A stretch of 64,000 nt of DNA, taken from Rhaphigaster nebulosa (taxonomy: Eukaryota; Arthropoda; Insecta; Hemiptera; Pentatomidae). A model generated the notes under the pieces. The model did not search any database. It had not been told where the DNA came from and saw only the letters and a program-made list of their open reading frames with translations. The stretch spans positions 119,286,691 to 119,350,690 of the forward strand of contig OX411307.1 in the NCBI GenBank assembly GCA_948150685.1, read 5' to 3'. The position numbers and the translations under genes were made by a program. The first letter of the stretch is position 1. Every line of letters begins with the position of its first letter. This document shows positions 43,735 to 55,925 of this stretch, in pieces.

Positions 43735-46135
43735 ATTTTCTGTAACGGGAGGTATTCTTGAAGAAATAAAAGTAAGGTTATAAAGACGTTAAATGCTCGT
43801 TATTTCTCTGTCACAAAATTACTCAATTCTTGTCTATTATCGAGAAACCAGAAAGTAAGAATTTAGGAGAGAGCGGGGATACATTGGGCATTTTTTAATG
43901 AAGTTGATTAACCACCTTTGATTTATACATTTTAAAATCAAGAAGGTATGTTTTAGTGGTTACAACCGTTACCTTTGCCAGGGCGTGCTAATGGATATTC
44001 TTCTTTGATGTGCTGAATTTGTAACAACTAAAATATGCAGGTATTCAAAGTGCCCAATTTATCCCAGATGTGATTACATTGGACTCGAGATGGGGTTACT
44101 TTTATACAGAACTACAAATTGAGAAACATTATGAATAATATCAATTATTTATTAGAATTTGAAAAAGTAAATCACTATTGAGATGGAAAAAGCTCGAATA
44201 AAAACAAAATTTAGAATATAGAAAACATAAATAAAATAAAAAACAAAATTTATTAATATACATTGACATAGATGTTTCATATAGGGATGTCAATAACAGT
44301 TTTTTTTTTTATCGTTTTTTTACAGATTTATTTATAGTTTATTATTATTATTATTTATTTTAGTTTCTTTCTCTCTCCATTTCCAATTATTTCTCAAGTC
44401 TGTGAGTTAATTTCTTAAAAATTCGCATTACTGAACTTGAAATGTGAAATAATTACTAAAAATTGAATGCTAGGTTCGTTCTATAGCCTTTAATTTTTTT
44501 TTGTTCCCCCAAAACCGAATTCGAAACATGAAAAAATTGTTGAAAATGTAATTATAGCCCTACAGCCTTAAAAACAATCACTTAAAATTGCCGAAATCAA
44601 AACATGAATAAATTGCTGATTGAACTTACCCTTCTAATCTTATTAAACTTTAAAGCATTCGTGGCTGGAAGAGAGCCATTATTCCGTTTTATCTCACTTG
44701 GGTAATGCTTAAAATGGAAATTTGCAAAACATTAATTTTTTTTAAATTACAAAACTTGACTTACAATGCTATGATTCTCCCCGGCTTTTTATCTTAGTTT
44801 GGATTTAATCCCGTTGAAACAAGTTATTAAATAAACATTAAAACTTGCACAACTTAGTTTTTCACATTCTAAAGCATTGTTGACTAGAATTGAAAATTAT
44901 TCCATTTTATCTTGCTTACGTAATATTTAATAAGCAAATTTACAAAATATTCATTTACTCGAGAGAAAAAAAAGGAAACGACACCACTGTCATTCAAGGG
45001 ATTTTGCTGAGGCACAATAAGTGTTATCACAGGTTTTTCTAATAATCAGTTATTTCCAGGGTTTTAGCTATTTATTTACTTGAATTAAAAGTTTTGCCAA
45101 TGATCACTTATTTGTAATGATTCCAGTAACCGTTATTTGTGACATTATCAAAAAAATATTTTGATGGGAAGTTATTTTATTTAAAGCAACCGTTTTTTTT
45201 AAACCGGTTAAAACCAATCAGTTTTAATTGGAGCAATAACCGATAACCGATGTTTTTTTTTTTAAAAACCGACCACCCTAGTTTCATACATTGGATACTT
45301 GTTCAGTAGCAGCCATAACTACTGTCCAATATAATCTCCAACCGTCTTTTCAAACAAATCATAACACAGGGCCTTCAGGCAATAGCTAAATCAAAACATT
45401 ATTCATTCAAATTACTGTCGTCCCCCATGACATTACGGAATAATTATGAAAAATAAATTCTTGTACTTTAAACATAACAATACCTTGTAACATCGGTATG
45501 TAATATTAGAAAGAAATGTTACAAAAATATGAAACTACTTACTTACTTCTACTTACCTTTTCGGTTTGAAACAGAGACTGATATGTACTGGGCCATTGGG
45601 TCCACTTTGGTTTGGCAAACACTGACAGGAAAGTTCAAGTTCCTACTGGCAATAATGCGGGAAATTCGATGCCCAATATTATCCCAATGTCCAATGTATC
45701 CCCGTTTTTCCCTACAAGACTGCTATACTCGTGCATCCCAATGTTCTTTAAATGTGAAAAGTGGCCACTTTTGTTTAAGAAAGAACGAGGATTTAAGATC
45801 TTCGAAAACAAATCATTAGTTACCTAGAATATTTGCTAAACGAAAAACCTTTGAGTGAATTTAGAAGACGACCCAATGCGGGATATGCGCCCGGCAAATT
45901 GAAGTAATAATATAGCGGCGGTTGATATGGGGCATGTAAAGTTGCTGGGCTGGATAATGAACGAATTTCTAAAAAGCTGTTCAGCGCGAAATCGATGTGT
46001 AGACCGAGAGGAAGACGGGAGGATTGTGTTGTCTTATAGATTTTGGCTTTGAGGGTATGGTGGGAGGTATGTTGGCAACGATTGTGGTTTCGGCATCAAC
46101 CTTCGGGGTCGCAATCTTATTATTATTATCACTTA
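43735..46135 (+). mobile_element. LINE 3'-end fragment split by a DNA element
   Basis: The left part (to 43865) reads TLNARYFSVTKLLNSCLLSR and NQKVRI. The right part (from 45715) resumes YKTAILVHPNVL, KKERGFKIFENK, then decayed tail to a (TTATTA) end at about 46130. Removing 43866-45714 restores the R-I-Y-K-T reading seen in the relative at 36304-36325. Confidence 0.85.
43866..45712. mobile_element. Non-autonomous TA-target DNA element, 1847 bp
   Basis: The left end GGAGAGAGCGGGGATACATT and the inverted right end GGGAAAAACGGGGATACATT share a 14-base perfect core within about 25 bases. TA flanks both sides (43864-43865, 45713-45714). Subterminal variants of TGCCCAAT...ATCCCA recur at about 44049 and 45671. 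There is no long ORF inside. A TA duplication suggests the Tc1/mariner superfamily. Confidence 0.85.
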
Positions 46136-46149
46136 CTAAATTCTGTTTA

Positions 46150-46965
46150 GTGTTAAATATATTTACTACATCTCCATGGATTCTCTATCATCTAGATGTT
46201 GACGGCAATGAGATAATTGATTCATTAGCTGAACAAGCTTCGAAAATGCGCTCTCATCCCCATCCCCATTTCTGATGATCTCATCTTCATAAATGCAATT
46301 TTACAACAATCTTGAGATAACACATAGACCTCTTTTGAGCATAGGCGTTGCTATAACCAATTTATTGGGGGAGGGCCAAATCTAAAATTTCCTTACAATT
46401 TTGACCAGATTTCCTAACTATATTAAATATTTTAATTGTCTCAACTCTTATGGATTCGAACTATTCACTTACCAATTGAAAATGTTGGCATTTGACTACA
46501 ATAATTTTTTTTCTATTCTAACACACACATTACGTCGATAAAATCCCAATTTCTTAACTTAAAACTTGCCGCAATTTTAACAATTTGAAGTAAGGTTTCC
46601 CAACTTTTTGGGCTTTCAAATTATTGAGGGGGGGGGGTCCTCCTCCCCAGGACAACATCCCTGCTTTTGACAACTCAAAGATAATTAAATGATTTTTCAC
46701 TCAATAAATTCCTTATTAAGATGTCTCCTTCCAGAAAAGATTAAGTGGAGTTAACAATATTGCAGATCGACCATGCCCCACTAACTCTCAATTATCTACT
46801 TCAAGGCAAACCTTGGATTATCTGTGAAGATTGTACCGCGCCATTAACAGCCCATTTTTGTAACAAACCATTCTTATTTCCAGAAAGTGGGGGACTACAT
46901 ATTGCACTTACCACCATTCATATAAATTTTATCCATTACAAATATGTGTATATATCAATATAGTC
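46150..46965 (+). pseudogene. LINE RNase H / tail fragment, interrupted
   Basis: SPWILYHLDVDGNEIIDSLA at about 46170-46235 matches the C-terminal RNase H signature (W.PSH.GI.GNE.AD..A). The later stretch IDHAPLTLNYLLQGKPWIIC and CEDCTAPLT (46763-46855) matches the following tail of such LINEs. Between them (about 46330-46700) lies a block with TTATTGGGGGAGGG and ATTGAGGGGGGGG runs that is probably an inserted MITE. Confidence 0.6.
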
Positions 46966-47755
46966 AGGGAGCCTGCATGTAATACCTCGACTTATTAATA
47001 CCAAGCTGAAACCTTTAGGAGAGGTTAATTATACTATGCCCTAGAAGAATGGACTAAGAGCTGAAATATGTATCCAAGTAATTATCACAATAAAGCGCCA
47101 TGACATCATCTTTATATCGGGCAGCCGCCCTGCTTCCATTAATTTGCCGGACGAATGGTTTACACTAGATGGGCTTCAGTCTTCTGTGGGGCAGAAAAAA
47201 AATAGCATGATATTAATTTTATAATAATTAATATCATATATTGCAATTTCGAGAATTTAACTTTGAATATTCGCTCCTGGTCGAACGATTTTGTTTCAAA
47301 TGGTGGTGATTAACTATTGGCCGAGATTTTTAAAAACTGATCGTCCCTTGCATATAAAACAGTAGAAAATTCAGTTGTTTTGTCTATATAAATACTAATT
47401 TAATTTAAATGGAAGAAAAAAATATGGAATGCAGGTAGAGTTGCAAAAATTTACGGTAGGCATTTTAAAATGTTTATTGTTACATTCCTTATTACAATTT
47501 TGTTTAAATGAACATTGTTTGATAAACATTGATACATTTAAATTATTTTACCTTGAATTAGACCAAACTAACACAAAGATAGAATTAGTACGAATATGTC
47601 AACATGAATCAGCCGAAGGAGAATAAAAGGATAAGCTGTCATATTCAGGATTATGTTCGGCTGGTATTGAGCTTTTTCTCTGGAATCGTATGTTTTTCCT
47701 AGCGGTTAGCTTTTTCTAAATTTTCTAAATTTTCTCTGATGAAAAATATGATTAT
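46966..47755. other. AT-rich spacer
   Basis: No gene recognised. A palindromic TTAATATCATATATTG-type stretch occurs at about 47205-47245. Confidence 0.3.
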
Positions 47756-47759
47756 TTTT

Positions 47760-48460
47760 TTTCTCGCATGCGATCCTTTCTCTGAAAACGAGGTTCTGTA
47801 TTTCCATTTGGAGGTCTAGAGCTCTCCAAGTCTCCATAGTGTTGAGTTGCATGGCTAAACTTCGACATCAAACATCAAACTCTGTCTCCGTTGAAACTTT
47901 TGATTGGATGGAGTCCAACTTTTGAATTGCTTGTGTATTGTACGAAGGCGGAATACATCCATCTCGAAGGCACCTTCTTTTTGATGAATTGGCCTGACGT
48001 GGTGACGGAACTTTAAAACTTTCATCTACCACCTTTACATTCGAAGAGCTACCTCCTGGAGGTTCATCATTATCAAGACCGTTTGTTCCAACAAGCACCT
48101 CTGAACTTAAGCCGCTTTGAACTTTTGGATCCGGATTCGATATTTTAAAAACGAATGCACCATTGAAAACCACTGGACCCTGGGTTTATATATTGCATCC
48201 GCCGAGGCTCCGGACCTCTTAGAGTTGGAATTTTTTTTAATTTCCTGATAATAGGCAGATCTAATATTTTTTATTTTTTGCGCCACATCACGAATACCGA
48301 AACCATCAATGTTAATTTCACTGGATATTTCTTGTAATGCTTCGTCCCTTACTTTTCGGTTCTTGTACGCATCGGAATTTATTTTCCACAAGCATTCCTT
48401 ATCGCGATACAACTCAACAAACTTCATCACTTGCGCACTGCTCATTTTGTAGACCGACAT
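47760..48460 (-). pseudogene. MADF-domain protein pseudogene
   Basis: MADF domains are Myb/SANT-like DNA-binding modules common in insects, some in transcription factors and some in PIF/Harbinger accessory proteins. From the ATG at 48460, MSSAQVMKFVELYRDKECLW, then KNRKVRDEALQEISSEI and VAQKIKNIRSAYYQEIKK form a recognisable MADF fold of about 90 residues, ending IYKPRVQWFSMVHSFLK. A frameshift near 48110-48140 moves the rest into the frame read at 47868-48173 (SSEVLVGTNGLDNDEPPGGS). A stop at 47868 then precedes RSLAMQLNTMETWRALDLQM, a BESS-like tail. One frameshift and one stop disable it. Confidence 0.8.
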
Positions 48461-49190
48461 ATTTTCAAGACCTTTTCAGAAATGCGACTGAAACGATCGT
48501 GCTCACTGCTAGAGGAGGTACGACCCCCACTGTCACTACCGAAGGTTAACACCAGGTTACACTCGATCGGCGATGGTAGTGCTCCGTGTAAAACCGGCTA
48601 TAATAATTAAATTGTTTCCACAATTTTATTTATAATATTTATATATTTAAATGATTTACACTCTATCCTGTTAATTCCCTCCATCCTGTTAATTGTTTCT
48701 CTATCCTTATTGTTTTATTTTTCTTTCCCACATACGATAATTACTTATGATTATATTACTCTATCTTTAAGATTACATAACTTAATATCTTACAACTTTA
48801 TTTTACTTTGTTATTTTTTTACATACATTTTTCCATGTATTTCATTATATCTTACATAAAAATCATTTACATTACTTATATTATCATAATTATCTTGATA
48901 TACTTTTCATACTCCTAAATCTTCATTCTAGTAGTATTATAATTAGTATTTTTTATGTATTTTACTATATCTTTCATATCATTCATTACCTTTCTTTCTA
49001 TATTTTCACAATATTTATTTTCATTATCTATTAACGTATTTTTCTTTATTTATTATTATTTACATTATGATTAGCGTATTTTTTTTTTTTTTTATGCTTT
49101 CTTTTCATCTTAATGTCTTATCTTACTGTTTGTTATCTTGTTTTACTATTGCTTGTACTGCCACTTTTGTTACATCTATTGCTATCTTGT
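48461..49190. other. T-rich spacer
   Basis: The stretch 48541-48600 is GC-richer and may belong to the MADF-carrying element. 48640-49190 is strongly T/A-rich (TTATTATTTACATTA-like) with no gene. Confidence 0.35.
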
Positions 49191-49199
49191 TTTTTCTTA

Positions 49200-49240
49200 G
49201 CCCTGATGATGGCTTAAAACTTAGGCCGAAACGTCGGCGC
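49200..49240 (+). ncRNA. Hammerhead-ribozyme-like motif
   Basis: GCC, CTGATGA (49203-49209), one unpaired T, a 7-bp stem GGCTTAA/TTAGGCC with a 3-base loop (one U-G pair), then GAAAC (49228-49232), GTC and GGC. The outer GCC/GGC can form stem I. Hammerheads with very short stem III are known in Penelope-like elements; the extra base before stem II departs from the consensus. Confidence 0.45.
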
Positions 49241-49684
49241 ACATTATAATGAGTTTTTTCTTATTTGTGTGTTTATTTGAACTAATCCCCAACAAAGATT
49301 CTCCTACATTCATTTTCAACGGTCAACATTACTCTCACCATAATTAAATTATTATTTAATTTTATAAATAAGGTGTCCGTCCATGTCAACGTCTACTAAA
49401 CTGAATCGCAGTTACCTTTTATTATATTTCATACCAAGAGGCGGCGTAAAAAAAGTTGACTTGTTAATATAAAGGTAAAAACGTTTTGGTATGGCTCCAA
49501 AGCACCAAGTCTTAAAGAGATGACTATGGCTGAAATACGTGACTCAGTAATAAGGGACCAAAATTTTTTTGAAATCGCAAAAAGATAATAGGACTGATTA
49601 ATATCAAAATGATTTTTCTTTTGTAAATCAATCAAAAATAATTCTACAATCAGAAAAAATTGTATGGAGGCCACAGACTATTTT

Positions 49685-49760
49685 AATATATAGGTTTTCC
49701 AAGTCACATTCAACTTTTCCAAGACAATTAGCCCTTTTCCAAACCAAATCCAGTCTCTTG
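49685..49760 (-). repeat. Short copy of a 21-bp minisatellite
   Basis: On the minus strand, GTTTGGAAAAGGG, TGTCTTGGAAAAGTTGAATG and GACTTGGAAAAC are units of the same repeat as 57583-57768. Confidence 0.6.
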
Positions 49761-51066
49761 AAGTAAATAGGAAGAAGTGTTTGGAACTTTTTTAATACTT
49801 ATCCATGTTGAAGTACTAATATTGTTCCTTTGTAGCATACTTTTTTTTCTTCAAATTTCATCGAAAGTCCTTAGATCTAACAGTGAATTGACTAATAATG
49901 TATTAATAAAATTTAACTAAATTAGTAATATTTTTTATATTTGAAAGGTCTAAAGGAAAACCACTATATAGCAAAACGTTAGATTCAGAAAACACTAATT
50001 TGAAAGTTTTCCAGGATGTGCAAGGTTTACCAGAAAGCTGCAAACAATTCTTATTTAAATATTAAAAATTTATTTACAAGAAATTACGATAAAACATACG
50101 AGTATAGCAAACCGCCTCTGTACTTAACTCCACACTGCTGCCCGCCCAGTGAATCGCCGAACCATTTGATTGTTCTGATAATGATGAATAATATTTTTTT
50201 TTTTAATGACTAATTACGTATTTTTAATTTATTTAGAACATTGGGGAATATTTATATTATGTCTAATAAAAAAAATTAAGCACGAAATAAAAAATGTATT
50301 TAAAATAATGTTATAAAGTAATGTAATAAAGTAAATATGATGTATACAATTTAATAAATTATTCAATAAAATTTACTCACACGAATCAGGTATGATAAAT
50401 TATTTTTTATTTTATTGTAGTTGAGCATGACTCATCATTACTCTCAGTCATATGAATAAGATATTGAGTAGCTTCACACGGACGAACATCACTTGCTACC
50501 AGGGCCCTTTTTCATAATAAATTACAACAGTACAAGTGACAAAAGTTCGTTTTTAGAGGTAGCAGGTTACTTATCGTCATTAGATAATAATAATAGTATT
50601 CAATTATTCTTTGATTTGCTGTTTTTCAATAAAACTATTTTAAATATTATCGTATTTCAACATTTCAGTGTGTCAAAGGTGTCGTAAGTCATTGGCTCAC
50701 TTGTACATGTACTTATGTACTTTATTATGAAATATAGGGTGTGCCTATAAAGTAAAGTACAAGATCTTATATAGTTGATATATGTATATTGTTAAAACCT
50801 GGGATTGAATTTAACTCTTATTTTTCTCCCTCAACGAATTTAAAGTCCAGATATGATTTTTATATTTGGCATCAGAAAATAAAAGTCATACCATGACTTT
50901 TATTTTTGATCTTGACGATGTGATTTTTATATTCTAAATAAAATTAAAAAAAAAAGTCAATGTTTAAATTTTATTATCTATATTTTATATATTATCTAAA
51001 TTTTATTATTATAATTAATATTATAATTTTATTATATTAAATTTTACAGGTTTTTCAAATATTTTT

Positions 51067-51565
51067 GATATTGGTGTCCGTTATTAGGTAACCGAGGGTA
51101 CTGATCATGAAAAAAATATCGATTTTAAAATCGCGACTTCACGTATTGATTTATTTTAACATTTCGGATAGCCTCGATATTGACGTCTATTATAAGTTTA
51201 CCGAGGATGCTTATCATGAAAAAAATATCGATTTTAAAATCGCGACTTCACGTATTGATTTATTTTAACATTTCGGATAGCCTCGATATTGACGTCTATT
51301 ATAAGTTTACCGAGGATGCTTATCATGAAAAAAATATCGATTTTAATATCACGACTTCACGCTTCGATTTATTTTAACATTTCGGATATCATTGATATTC
51401 GGGTCCATTATTAGGTTACCGAGGGTGCTGATCATAAAAAAAATATCGATTATAATATCACGTATCGTTTTATTTTAACATTTCTGATATCAACGATATT
51501 GGGGTCCGTTATTAGGTTACCGAGGGTGCTGAAAAAATATCGATTTTAATATCACGACTTTACGT
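51067..51565 (+). repeat. Tandem array, about 108-bp units, in left arm
   Basis: GATATTG(A/G)(C/G)GTC(T/C) begins units at about 51067, 51176, 51285, 51393 and 51495. Each contains ACCGAGG(G/A)TGCT(T/G)ATCATG, AAAAATATCGATTTTAA and ACATTTCGGATA. The two middle copies are almost identical, indicating recent unit duplication. The inverse array lies at about 52020-52390. Confidence 0.9.
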
Positions 51566-52019
51566 ATGACGTGATAATAAACTATATATATATATATATA
51601 TATATTATATGTCCTAAAAATTGTCAATTAATTTTTCTATTATCTATTATGCTGAAGTAAATAAACAAATCACGTTCTTGAAAACCTGATAAACGAATTC
51701 TGTTCCGAAGAATTTTGTAATAATTTATCGAATTGCTAGGTAATTCAAAATTATTATCTTCGAAAACCTTATATATTCTCACGTTATCATTAAAACTGCA
51801 CCTCCCATAACCCCATAAACGACCTCAATAGCAAGAAAATTCGAAATGATGTAATAAATCGATACGTTAGTGCGCCATTAAAAAATCATTTTTTTAAATA
51901 TAAACAGCTCCTTCGGATTGAGTATATCAATATCAAGGAAATCTGAAATGTTACAATTAATCTTTTCATGAGTGTTCCATATTAAAATGGGTAGTTTTTT
52001 CATATTCAGCACCTTCTAT

Positions 52020-52390
52020 AAACTAATAATATGCCCCAATGTCAAGGATATCCGAACTTTTAAAATAAATCGATACGTGTTGTCGCTATATTAAAATCGA
52101 TAATTTTTTCATGTTAAGCATCCTCGGTAAACTTATAATGGACATCAATATAGATGATATCCGAAATGTTAAAATAAATCGATACGTGAAGTCGCGATAT
52201 TAAATCGATATTTTTTCATGATCAGCACCCGCGTTAACCTAATAATGGACCCCAATATCGATGATATCCGAAATGTTAAAATAAATCGATATGTGAAACC
52301 GCGATATTAAAATCGATATTTTTTTTCATGATCAGCACTCTTGGTAACCTAACAATGGACCCGAATATCAAAAATATTTGAAAAACCTTT
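52020..52390 (-). repeat. Inverse ~108-bp tandem array in right arm
   Basis: The minus strand carries the same unit (CCATTATTAGGTTA, GATCATGAAAAA, ATATCGAT, ACATTTCGGATATC) for about three and a half copies, more diverged than the left arm. Confidence 0.85.
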
Positions 52391-53321
52391 ATATTCATGG
52401 TCAAATAATAAAATTTTAACACTGACTTTTTTTAATTTTATTTAAAATATAAAAGTCACATTATGACTTTTATTTTTGAACTGGAAAAATAAAAGTCATG
52501 ATATGGCTTATATATTCTGATGCCAAATATAAAAATCATATCTGGACTTTTATTCACTGAGGAAAAAAATAAGAGTTAAATTCAATCCCTGATTAAAACA
52601 TTGTTATAATGTTGAAACATTAAAAAATGTTGAAATTAATTAATGTTGAAAAATAGTTATATTGAAAAACAGTAAGTTAAAAAAAGAAAGAATAAAATTA
52701 TTATTATCTAATAACGATAAGTAACTTGTATGTAACCTTTAAACACGAATCTTTTCACTTGTACTTTTTCGCCTTGCACTTGAACTTTATTATGAAATAG
52801 GGCCCTGATGTGTTGAAGGCGGGACAATTAAATTCAATACTTCCCCGTGCTTCAATACTTCTCTGTTCTCCATCTATACACTTCTCTAAATGAGTTGATT
52901 ACTGGATGTTATCAAAACCATATTGAATAAACCTATATTCGTGGATATACGCGACTCGTATGGTGTTCATGGAATCTGCGACAGTCTTTATTTTGGACCT
53001 CTTGAGATTCTTCCTCGAGCTTCTGCACAATTGGAAGAATGCATGATGTAATCGCCTTAGTAATATGTATCCAGATTTTAGTAACAAGCATTTAGTACCA
53101 CAAATACAGATTAAGATAAAGGGTTCTAGTTTCAGAACGAAATTTTTCAAATTCAATATAATTAATGCTATAGCCAAAGGATATAGCTCTTAACAAAATA
53201 CTAAACATTTTAATTAGAATAACATCCAATTTCCCCAATCAGTTTTGGATTCATAAAGAACCTGCATGCTTTATTTCCATAACCAGGTCTTATCTTTATT
53301 TAAAAAATGGTCCATTATCAT

Positions 53322-53365
53322 GTTAGTGATTGATCCTTCTATAACATCATGCGGATGTCAACTCA
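53322..53365 (+). repeat. Short copy of Penelope-associated terminal repeat
   Basis: GATTGATCCTTCTATAACAT followed by CATGCGGATGTCAACT nearly matches 62725-62760. It is a 40-bp fragment of the same repeat. Confidence 0.7.
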
Positions 53366-53616
53366 TTATCATGTTGGCCGCAGACCACTTTTCAGGAAAT
53401 TTTTACAAAATACTTGAAATTTTTATATGTATATTCCTCTGTGAATTAAGAGTCACATCCATATCACTAAATTTTTGCATAGTAAAATCCATTAGACGAT
53501 AATTTTGCTCTCATTTATCATGTTTCTGCCAATTTTTAAACAACTCTATTTTTTAAATAGAGCACACACCATCTAATATCATTAAAATTATTTATTATAA
53601 TTATATTATTATGTCA

Positions 53617-53680
<64 letters not shown>
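53617..53680. repeat. (TA)n microsatellite
   Basis: Long TA run, decaying into TATATAATTATATGATATA to about 53705. Confidence 0.95.
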
Positions 53681-53714
53681 ATTATATGATATATAATACA
53701 TAATATAAATGAAA

Positions 53715-54005
53715 ATTTAATGTAATGTCCAAATATGATCTTGTTTATTACCAAAGTTTGGCAATTAAGTATTTATTCTTACTTTTTTGAGGAAAAACAT
53801 ACATTTATATTGTTTTTCAATGAACGGTTTTTCTCAAAGAAGTAAAAATAAATACTTAATTATAATATTAATACGTATTATAAATAAATACTAAATAAAT
53901 AAATTAATTGGCACATTTTGGCAAAAAACTAGTTCATACTTCGAAACTACATTAAATTTACTTTAAAACCATGTACAGGGCATCGCCCTACTCTGTACTG
54001 TTTTT
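53715..54005. mobile_element. Foldback MITE R2, copy 1 (left end lost at microsatellite)
   Basis: GCAATTAAGTATTTATTCTT pairs with the inverse near 53843-53865 around a short centre, and outer blocks (GTCCAAATATGATC / CATACTTCGAAACTAC) also pair. The right end is CATGTACAGGGCATCGCCCT. It is the same family and orientation as copy 2. Confidence 0.75.
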
Positions 54006-54082
54006 TTACTTTTTTGTATTCCGAAGTTCGTTCAAATTATTGTCTTGCAATGCCGTAGATTAACTCCAGATAGGGCGGGATA

Positions 54083-54335
54083 GCGCGATGGCCTGTATAT
54101 GGTTCTAAAGGAAATTTAATTTAATTTAATTTAAGTTTCCAAATATTATTTTGTTTTTTGCAAAAGCTAGCCAATAAGGTATTTATTGTTAATTTTTTTA
54201 GAAAAAACTTACATTGAAAAACAATATCAATATAGGGTTTTTCTAAGAATAAATGCTTAATTGGCAAAAAACAAGTTCATATTTGGAAACTACGTTAAAT
54301 TTCCTTTAAAACTATGTATAGGCTATCGTGTCACT
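54083..54335. mobile_element. Foldback MITE R2, copy 2
   Basis: GCGATGGCCTGTATATGGTT pairs with the inverse of AACTATGTATAGGCTATCGT at the far end. The arms of about 120 bases run AAAGGAAATTTAA, TTTCCAAATAT, GCCAATAAGGTATTTATT and meet near 54225. It is a compact palindrome of about 250 bp. Confidence 0.85.
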
Positions 54336-54649
54336 TTTTTACTTTTTTTTTATGCTAGCGTTAATCTATGCCATTTCATAACAATAATTCGAACAAATTT
54401 TGTAATATTTATATATTTTATTGGTCAAACTTACCTTGCTTGTAAACATCCATATTGCTAAAGTTGCACTACTTCTTCAATAAGAAAAAACAGGCAGCTG
54501 CTGTGGCGGGAATGAAAACAAAAAAAATAGCTAAGTGTGAGATTATCCAACGAACGTAGTAAACAAGTACAATTCAATGGAGAACATTAGTAGATTGACT
54601 TTTGCTCATCTAAATCAGTCATTTCGTCCAGTGTGCGGCGCTGGAGGTA

Positions 54650-54860
54650 TTCTGTTTATGCCAACTGCTATTGACGTCGGTATGATAGTATAGAAGGATT
54701 AATCTAATTGGGGATTAATAAATTATTTGCCATTTCTATAATTTTGTTTTTATTAAAAACTAGTTTTAAATGTTATGCATTCATCTTCAGTACTAAAAAT
54801 ATAGAAATTAAAAAATAAACAATTCAAGATACAGTTTGGTATTATTATACATATTATATA
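54650..54860 (-). repeat. Penelope-associated terminal repeat, inverted copy
   Basis: The reverse complement is collinear with 62560-62765: ATAATAATACCAAACT, TTTTTAGTACTGAAGATGAA, AACTAGTTTTTAATAAAAAC, AAATAATTTATTAATCCC, TTAGATTAATCCTTCTATAC. It includes a hammerhead-like motif at 54763-54790 (CTGAAGA, T, GAATG/CATTT stem, AAAAC) that is more decayed than its sister. Confidence 0.8.
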
Positions 54861-55299
54861 TAACTTATTTATAACTGTTATAATTATATAGTAATTATTA
54901 TTTATGATTAGTATATAATTATATCTTAATATGATTTGGTATTTACATAATATAATTATATTAATGATAATATATGATTATAATAATAAAATTATATAAA
55001 TCATGATACTACTCGTATATACAGTATAACAATAATATTAATAGTTTGGCATAATTATAACACATACTAAATCCAAAAGATTAATTTTTAAGTTATTTTT
55101 CATGTATTCTTCAGATTATTTAATTTTGTACATCGTATAAAAGTTTATATCTTTAACTATGAAGATTGTTTTCATTGCTCATTTAATCTTGAAGTAGTAA
55201 TTTTTAAACTATTTTCTGACCTCAGCATCTCTAAAAACATTTATAACGACCATAATATAATTTTGTTCACCTAAATCGGTAATATTTGCATAATATGCA

Positions 55300-55925
55300 A
55301 TATGTGCGCCGCGGCCATACAGGCAACCTAGGCGGCCGCCTAGGGTGGAAAAGTGCAGGTGGGCGATTTTTTTTTTATGTATGGTTTATCAACATTAAGC
55401 AAAACTCATGTGTGCCTGCTTCCCAAATATTTTCGGAAGACTAAGTCGGAGTTATTGAAAGGTATTTTTGATATTGTAAAATGGAAATATCAATTTCAGT
55501 ATTTCAGCATCAATTTTTTTCGCCGTTACACCCCTTCCGACTGACGTGGCGTTAACAAAAGGGAGAAATGAATCTTTGAACGATTCCTCTTCGTTTTCAT
55601 TGTTATTTTTCTATTTTTATTTAGTGCTTTGAGTATAAGAAGAAGAGAACTTTTTAAGCATTCAAGTGTTGGCAGGTGAGTACACTATTTATTAGCTTAA
55701 TTATTAATTATTAGCAGTAGAACCTCGATAATCCGACTCCGATGGGACTAGCGGATATGTCGGAACTATTAAAGGAGCGGATCGTTCCGATTTTTAATCG
55801 GTTCCTTTTTAGTTAGCGGTTTGTTTTAGGGTTGGAGGGGAGGAGAAAGGGAGCAGGACAAGGTTATGGGACGCAGAAATTTTTTTCGCCTTGGGCGCAA
55901 GAAAATCTAGAACCGGCACTGAATG
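55300..55925. other. Cluster of DNA-transposon end fragments
   Basis: GCCTAGGCGGCCGCCTAGGG-like sequence at 55326, CAGTAGAACCTCGATAATCC at 55715 (typical of pogo/Tigger termini) and, inverted, CAGTGCCGGTTCTAGATTTT at 55920 (typical of hAT-type ends) lie close together without clear partners. They suggest nested, broken insertions. Confidence 0.4.

Larger units (their letters stand above)
50500..52807. mobile_element. Second giant foldback element, 2308 bp
   Basis: The ends CAGGGCCCTTTTTCATAATA (50500) and, inverted, CAGGGCCCTATTTCATAATA (ending 52807) match. Further paired blocks include GTTACTTATCG and TAGATAATAATAAT, GGGATTGAATTTAACTCTTA, CCAGATATGATTTTTATATT, GGTTTTTCAAATATTTTTGA, and the tandem array, which is also inverted between arms. 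The unpaired centre is about 51600-52020. Flanking octamers do not match, so no target duplication is seen. No transposase is encoded. Confidence 0.85.

Noticed and set aside
51067..51565. CRISPR-like array
   Set aside because: Units are contiguous ~108-bp tandem repeats without spacers, in an animal genome.
50500..52807. hAT assignment for the CAGGGCCC-ended palindrome
   Set aside because: The CAG start is suggestive, but the 8-bp flanks (CTTGCTAC and ATGTGTTG) do not match, so no superfamily is claimed.
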